Positions 56,768-64,000 of a DNA stretch of 64,000 bases are shown piece by piece; positions within the stretch are counted from its first letter, which is position 1; each line of letters opens with the position of its first letter. Where the stretch lies: assembly GCA_017632935.1 (NCBI GenBank), contig JAGBQJ010000030.1, positions 1 to 64,000 of the forward strand, read 5' to 3'. Below the pieces are notes generated by a model. That model was not told the DNA's origin. It was given only the letters and a program-made list of their open reading frames with translations, and did no database searches. The DNA comes from Bacteroidales bacterium (GTDB taxonomy: Bacteria; Bacteroidota; Bacteroidia; Bacteroidales; F082). Both the position numbers and the translations under genes were made by a program.

Positions 56768-59352
56768 CAAACTTTAGCTTCTTCAAGGACTTTCTTCTCG
56801 TTCGGGATGATGTTGACGACGGTCTCTTCGCCGCTTTCGGCCAAATCGATGCTGATGGTGTCGCCGATATGCATCTCGGCGGAGATGATGGCCTCGGCCA
56901 AGACGTCTTCCACGTATTTTTGGACGGCACGCTTCAGCGGACGGGCGCCGTATTGCTCGTCCCAGCCCTTCTCGGCGAGGAAGTCCATGGCCTTCTCGGT
57001 GAGCTCGATCTTGTAGCCCATCTCTTCGACGCGCTTCACCACCTGACGGATCTCGATGCCGATAATCTTCTGGATGTCCTTCTTCTCCAAGGCATTGAAC
57101 ATCACCACGTCGTCGACGCGGTTGAGGAACTCGGGGGCGAAGGTGCGCTTCAGGGCGTTGTCGATGACGCTCTGCGAGTACTCGTTCTTTGAGTTGAGCT
57201 TGGCCTGCGTGCCGAAGCCCACACCCTGACCGAAGTCCTTCAGCTGGCGTGAGCCGATGTTGGAGGTCATGATGATGATGGTGTTCTTGAAGTCGACCTT
57301 GCGACCCAGGCTGTCAGTCAGCTGGCCGTCGTCAAGGACTTGCAAGAGCAAGTTGAATACATCGGGGTGAGCTTTCTCGATTTCGTCAAGGAGGACGATG
57401 GAGTAGGGTTTGCGGCGTACCTTCTCGGTGAGCTGACCGCCTTCTTCGTAACCGACATAGCCTGGAGGCGCTCCCACGAGGCGCGACACGGCGAACTTCT
57501 CCATGTATTCGCTCATGTCGATGCGGATAAGGGCGTCTTCGCTGTCAAAGAGGAACTTGGCTAACACCTTGGCAAGGTAGGTCTTACCGACACCGGTGGG
57601 ACCAAGGAAGATGAACGAGCCGATGGGTTTGTTCGGGTCTTTCAGTCCGGCGCGGTTGCGGCGGATGGCGCGGGTCACCTTCTTGATGGCCTCGTCCTGA
57701 CCGATGACAGTGCCTGCCAGCTCGGTCTCCATGTGCATCAGGCGGTCGCCCTCGTTCTTGGCGATACGCTGCACGGGTACGCCGGTCATCATGGCCACCA
57801 CCTCAGCCACATTCTGTTCCGTGACCTCTTGACGATGCGCCACAGCGTTGCTTTCCCAAGCTTTCTTGGCGTCTTCAAGTTGTGCCATGAGCTTCACTTC
57901 CTCGTTGCGGTACATGCCCGCTTCCTCGAACTTCTGCTCGGCGATGGCGGCTTTCTTGTCCTTGCGAACCTCGTCCAAGCGTTTCTCAAATTCAGTGATT
58001 TCGCTCGGCACGTCGATGTTCTTGATGTGCACACGCGCACCAGCCTCGTCCAAGGCGTCGATGGCCTTGTCGGGCAAATGACGGTCGCTGAGGTAACGGT
58101 CGGTGAGCTTCACGCAAGCTTCGATGGCCTTAGGTGTATAAGTGACCAAGTGATGGTCTTCGTATCTCGGTTTGATGTTGTTCAAAATCTCAACCGTCTC
58201 GGCGGGTGTGGTCGGCTCGACGAGAATCTTCTGGAAACGGCGTTCCAAGGCACCGTCTTTCTCAATATATTGGCGGTATTCGTCAAGCGTTGTCGAGCCG
58301 ATGCATTGCAATTCGCCGCGTGCCAAAGCAGGCTTGAACATGTTGCTGGCATCCAAGGAGCCGTTGGCGTTGCCTGCGCCAACCAAGGTGTGAATCTCGT
58401 CAACAAAGAGGATGATGTCGCGGTTGTTCTCCAGCTCGTTGAGGATGGCCTTGATGCGTTCCTCAAACTGGCCGCGGTATTTGGTGCCGGCCACGATGGA
58501 ACCGATGTCGAGCATGACGACACGCTTATTAAATAAGGTGCGCGGCACACGGTGCTGCACGATTCGGATGGCCAAACCTTCGGCAATGGCTGACTTGCCC
58601 ACGCCAGGCTCACCAATCAAGATAGGGTTGTTCTTCTTGCGGCGGCTGAGAATCTGGGCGATGCGTTCCAGCTCGCGCTCACGGCCCACAATGGGGTCGA
58701 GGCGGTTTTCCTCGGCAGCCTTGGTGAGGTCGCGGCCAAAGTTGTCCAACACAGGTGTCTTGCTCTTGATGTTACTGGTCTTCTTGGGCTTCTCCTGCTG
58801 CGGCTGGATGTCGTTCATCAAGTCGTCGTCTTCCTCGTCGTCATCATCGTCGTTGAAGATGTTGGAAGCATAGCCTTGTTGGCCTTCGGGAGCCTCTTCC
58901 TGCTGGTCTGCGTTTTCCTTCAGATAGCGCATCATTTCCACCTTGAAGTTGTCGTAGTTGATGCCTTCAAACTCAAGGTTTTGCGAGATGATGTTGTTCT
59001 TCTCGTGCAGGATAGCCAACATGAGGTGCTCGGAGCGGACAATCTCTGAATGGAACTCCTTGGCGATGATATAGGTGAACTTCAGCACGCGCTCGGCCTG
59101 CTTGGTCAAAGGCAAGGCCAACACGGGGTTTTGGTTAGTGTTGGCGGTACGTACCGAGGCCTCCAGTTTTTTCGAGAAGACTTCGATGTTCAGGTTGAGG
59201 TTTTCCAAAATGCGGATGGCAGCACTGCCGCCTTCCTTCAACATGCCCAAAAAAAGGTGCTCCAACCCGACGTATGCATTCCCCAAACGCTGCGCTTCCT
59301 GATGGCTAAGTGACAAAATGGCACGAACGCGGGGCGAAAATTTTGCATCCAT
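56767..59352 (-). CDS. clpC: ATP-dependent Clp protease ATP-binding subunit ClpC
   Basis: This AAA+ unfoldase delivers damaged or tagged proteins to ClpP. The 861-residue product has the double Clp-N domain (1 to about 150), a very acidic linker ([15 protein letters not shown], near 167-181), Walker A1 GEPGVGKS (247-254) with [12 protein letters not shown], a middle domain with a UVR-like coiled segment ([19 protein letters not shown]), Walker A2 GPTGVGKT and [14 protein letters not shown]. The middle domain and length point to ClpC rather than ClpA or the longer ClpB. It is the first gene of a two-gene unit with cca. Its promoter lies about 75 bases upstream. No CtsR-type operator was recognised. 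The acidic linker is longer than in many relatives. Confidence 0.95.
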   Translation of the reverse strand: MDAKFSPRVRAILSLSHQEAQRLGNAYVGLEHLFLGMLKEGGSAAIRILENLNLNIEVFSKKLEASVRTANTNQNPVLALPLTKQAERVLKFTYIIAKEFHSEIVRSEHLMLAILHEKNNIISQNLEFEGINYDNFKVEMMRYLKENADQQEEAPEGQQGYASNIFNDDDDDEEDDDLMNDIQPQQEKPKKTSNIKSKTPVLDNFGRDLTKAAEENRLDPIVGRERELERIAQILSRRKKNNPILIGEPGVGKSAIAEGLAIRIVQHRVPRTLFNKRVVMLDIGSIVAGTKYRGQFEERIKAILNELENNRDIILFVDEIHTLVGAGNANGSLDASNMFKPALARGELQCIGSTTLDEYRQYIEKDGALERRFQKILVEPTTPAETVEILNNIKPRYEDHHLVTYTPKAIEACVKLTDRYLSDRHLPDKAIDALDEAGARVHIKNIDVPSEITEFEKRLDEVRKDKKAAIAEQKFEEAGMYRNEEVKLMAQLEDAKKAWESNAVAHRQEVTEQNVAEVVAMMTGVPVQRIAKNEGDRLMHMETELAGTVIGQDEAIKKVTRAIRRNRAGLKDPNKPIGSFIFLGPTGVGKTYLAKVLAKFLFDSEDALIRIDMSEYMEKFAVSRLVGAPPGYVGYEEGGQLTEKVRRKPYSIVLLDEIEKAHPDVFNLLLQVLDDGQLTDSLGRKVDFKNTIIIMTSNIGSRQLKDFGQGVGFGTQAKLNSKNEYSQSVIDNALKRTFAPEFLNRVDDVVMFNALEKKDIQKIIGIEIRQVVKRVEEMGYKIELTEKAMDFLAEKGWDEQYGARPLKRAVQKYVEDVLAEAIISAEMHIGDTISIDLAESGEETVVNIIPNEKKVLEEAKV

Positions 59353-59425
59353 ATAGTTACAATTCGTTTATTATCAATAAATTAAATAAATATCCAACTT
59401 TTCTCTTGTCTGATTCGTTCAAAGT

Positions 59426-59434
59426 GCAAAGGTA
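59426..59434 (-). promoter_or_regulatory. Promoter -7 element of clpC-cca
   Basis: The minus strand reads TACCTTTGC, with TTTTTGTTTG just upstream. The leader to the clpC start is about 65-70 bases. Confidence 0.6.
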
Positions 59435-59525
59435 CAAACAAAAACCGAGCCGCGCCACTGCCAAGATGAGATTCTTTAAAAATGGACAAAATCCGCCTTT
59501 TTGACAAAACCAAACAAAAAATTCC

Positions 59526-59534
59526 TATTTTTGC
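59526..59534 (+). promoter_or_regulatory. Promoter -7 element of the small lipoprotein gene
   Basis: TATTTTTGC lies 52 bases before the start codon, divergent from the clpC promoter across an A/T-rich gap. The 233-base gap 59353-59585 holds only these two promoters. Confidence 0.6.
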
Positions 59535-59585
59535 AGCCTTAAAGAAAGCAACAAGTTTGACATATTTATGTAAGACTTTGGGCTT

Positions 59586-60104
59586 ATGATATTTAGGAGG
59601 TTTATCAATATATTATTCCTATTTATATCACTGTTGTTTTGTGGTTGTACGACGACCACAACACGAGAGTTTAATGGCGGCTATTTTAAGGTTACCCCGA
59701 CTTCCATTAGGTTGGTGGATCAGAATTATTTTTGGGCACTGAAGCAGCATTATTTGGAAGGGACGGGCTTGGATGTTTTGTTGACTAAAGACCAGTTCGA
59801 CAATTTGATGCGGCATGGGGAAATTGATTTCTCCACCGCCGAGTTGATTGACGACGACTTCTTTGTCGCCAACGTCAGTTTCTATGGATCCGATTTGGAT
59901 TTGCATCTGTCGTTTGGTACAGCTACAGTTAAGTTCAAAATGGAAAACAATAGAATTGAATTCTATGCCTTTAGGGACACTTATAATTTTGATCCCAAGC
60001 CCTGGGGCGAGCGAGGCACAGTGAATGAGCTGATTGTCAGGGCATACAACAAACTGTCGAATGGGACGCAGTTCGGCATCTATTACAACAAAACGCTGTT
60101 TTGA
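59586..60104 (+). CDS. Small lipoprotein of unknown function
   Basis: The 172-residue product starts MIFRRFINILFLFISLLFCGC, a signal peptide with a lipobox-like end; Cys21 is the likely lipidated residue, followed by a Thr run. The mature part is acidic and mixed alpha/beta (QFDNLMRHGEIDFSTAELI, YGSDLDLHLSFGTATVKFK). A charged, aromatic-rich segment follows (MENNRIEFYAFRDTYNF). I do not recognise a family. It is transcribed alone and rightward between clpC and gyrA. Codon use looks more A/T-rich than gyrA, as is common for small lipoproteins. No functional guess is justified. Confidence 0.8.
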   Translation: MIFRRFINILFLFISLLFCGCTTTTTREFNGGYFKVTPTSIRLVDQNYFWALKQHYLEGTGLDVLLTKDQFDNLMRHGEIDFSTAELIDDDFFVANVSFYGSDLDLHLSFGTATVKFKMENNRIEFYAFRDTYNFDPKPWGERGTVNELIVRAYNKLSNGTQFGIYYNKTLF

Positions 60105-60191
60105 GCCAACAACGGAAATCTTTCTTTTTTGTTTGTAGAAAATGGAATGAACAAAATCGAACCTTTTTATAAAAGGTATCGAAAAAATTCC

Positions 60192-60200
60192 TATCTTTGC
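60192..60200 (+). promoter_or_regulatory. Promoter -7 element of gyrA
   Basis: TATCTTTGC lies 36 bases before the gyrA start. An A/T-rich inverted repeat (60163-60179, ACCTTTT/AAAAGGT) covers the -33 region and could be either a weak terminator of the lipoprotein gene or a regulatory site. Confidence 0.6.
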
Positions 60201-60235
60201 ACACTTATTTGTGAATTTGAAACTAAAACCAGAAA

Positions 60236-62827
<2,592 letters not shown>

Positions 62828-62880
62828 TTGCAAGTAAAACATAACCAACGAGAATTGTCAAACTTTAAATAATTGGAAAA

Positions 62881-64000
62881 ATGAAAAAAGTAATGATTTT
62901 GCTGGCCGTCCTTCTCACTGCCAATGTGATGATGGCTCAGAAGTATGACAGAACAAACGCTTTCAATTACAACCGAAATGGCCAATATGAAAAGGCCATG
63001 GCTTCAATTGAAAAGTGCATCAACCATGAGCAGTTTCTTGGCATGAAGGCCAATGACCAAGCTCAAGCTTGGTATTATCGTGCTCAGATCTATCAGAACA
63101 TCCTCAGTTCGGGCGACGCAGATTTGATTGCCAAGGTGCCGAATGCTTTGGAGCTTATCTACGAGTCGTTGATGAACTGCATGAAGAATTCCGAGTTCCT
63201 CGAGGATCCTCAGATTAAGGCTGATATTTACCAGCGTGTGGGTATCGTGATGGGCAACTATTGCGAGCAAGGTTATGCCTTGGTCGACGCCAAAAATTTT
63301 GCCGACGCCTCACCGATGTTCAAGAAGGCTTACGACATTGCCAAGTCATTGGGTCTTCCTGACGCCAACGATTGGCTGAACAACGCGGCCATGTCGAGCC
63401 TGCTGGCTAAGGACTATAACACCGCTCTCGCTTACTACACCCAGCTGAAGGAAAATGGCCTGGAGACTGGCGACATTTACCATCATCTTGCCGTTTGCTA
63501 CGAGGCTTTGGGCAATTCCGAACAAGCCATGGCCATGGTCAATGCTGGTCTGGAGAAAGAGCCCAGCAACCCCGACCTCATTCTTGAAAAGGTGAATTCC
63601 TACCTGAAGGACGGCAAGGGTGCCGAAGCTGTCGAAGACCTCAACAAACTTCTTGCACTCGACCCCGAAAATGCTCAGCTGCTCTTCGTGCTCGGCACCA
63701 TCTATGGCAACGAGGATAACAAGGAATTGTTTGACACCGACAAGGCCCGTCAGTACTATGAGGAGGCACTCAAGGTTAAGCCCGACTATTACGATGCCAC
63801 CTACAACATCGGTGTGCTCTATACGGTCATGGCCAACAAATACATTGAGCAAGCCAACGAAATCACTGGTTTCTCGAAGAAGGAACAAGAGCAGTACAAC
63901 GGCCTGATTGAACAAGCCAACGAGTTACTGCGTACGGGTCTTCCTTATCTGAAACAGGCCTACGATGCCCAACCTTCAGACGATGTGAAGAACGTGCTGA
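62881..64000 (+). CDS. Exported tetratricopeptide-repeat protein (3' end outside window)
   Basis: The reading frame is open to the window edge, giving at least 373 residues. It begins MKKVMILLAVLLTANVMMAQ, a signal peptide cleaved before Gln, so the protein is exported. The rest is helical TPR repeats, for example the segments AFNYNRNGQYEKAMASIEKC, GDIYHHLAVCYEALGNSEQA and ATYNIGVLYTVMANKYIEQA, with several 34-residue units. TPR proteins act as scaffolds; in Bacteroidota exported ones often serve in envelope assembly or gliding/secretion complexes, but nothing here assigns this one. No separate promoter was recognised in the 53 bases after gyrA, so co-transcription is possible. Confidence 0.88.
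   Translation, partial: MKKVMILLAVLLTANVMMAQKYDRTNAFNYNRNGQYEKAMASIEKCINHEQFLGMKANDQAQAWYYRAQIYQNILSSGDADLIAKVPNALELIYESLMNCMKNSEFLEDPQIKADIYQRVGIVMGNYCEQGYALVDAKNFADASPMFKKAYDIAKSLGLPDANDWLNNAAMSSLLAKDYNTALAYYTQLKENGLETGDIYHHLAVCYEALGNSEQAMAMVNAGLEKEPSNPDLILEKVNSYLKDGKGAEAVEDLNKLLALDPENAQLLFVLGTIYGNEDNKELFDTDKARQYYEEALKVKPDYYDATYNIGVLYTVMANKYIEQANEITGFSKKEQEQYNGLIEQANELLRTGLPYLKQAYDAQPSDDVKNVL

Overview
The window reads as chromosomal DNA of a member of the order Bacteroidales (phylum Bacteroidota). The evidence is direct: at least a dozen promoters carry the phylum's -7 element (TAnnTTTG), most genes lack a Shine-Dalgarno site, exported proteins have Gln directly after the signal peptidase site, and one protein ends in a type A sorting domain of the type IX secretion system (T9SS). 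No tRNA, rRNA, transposase, integrase, phage gene or CRISPR array was seen.

Left flank (1-8.9 kb). rplT (L20) ends in a clear terminator. On the minus strand follow a lipoprotein gene, a ferrous iron uptake operon (a FeoA-FeoB fusion plus an overlapping 56-residue cysteine-rich FeoB partner), an exported protein of unknown function and a dGTPase. A divergent EamA-type permease and a PIN-domain toxin-antitoxin pair read rightward. The pair is bracketed by a 32-36 bp direct repeat, one copy of which overlaps the permease stop codon.

Centre (9.1-49.1 kb). About 40 kb, more than 60% of the window, is one rightward array of four giant exported genes (1579, 1587, 3050 and 6921 residues) plus a small fifth gene (88 residues). 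Apart from the front of the first, they are built from one glycine-rich motif, [NSD]-[VI]-[YF]-G-G-[GSCN], counted by eye about 180 times and alternating with beta-strand-like V-x-V-x-G-G-x-[VI] stretches. The motif is organised into two longer super-repeats of about 410-470 residues: one occurs five times across three genes, the other three times plus partial copies inside the largest gene. Gene 1 starts with lectin-like and chitobiase-like regions, gene 3 has a fibronectin-like and an InlB-like module, and gene 4 ends in GLUG-like repeats and the T9SS sorting domain. Gene 5 looks like a small membrane-anchored exported protein. The best inference is a multi-protein, beta-solenoid surface structure. 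Its function is unknown.

Right flank (49.1-64 kb). Housekeeping genes return: long-chain acyl-CoA ligase, arginine decarboxylase (speA), a coupled DUF4160-DUF2442-sugar kinase operon, miaA, a clpC-cca operon, a small lipoprotein gene, gyrA, and the start of an exported TPR protein cut by the window end. Three families of short dispersed repeats lie here, and two have landed in frame inside coding sequences: a 28 bp palindrome inside the sugar kinase and a repeat forming part of the GyrA tail.

There is no gene-free stretch longer than about 300 bases. The longest (8913-9197) holds a direct repeat, a terminator, a promoter and a leader hairpin.
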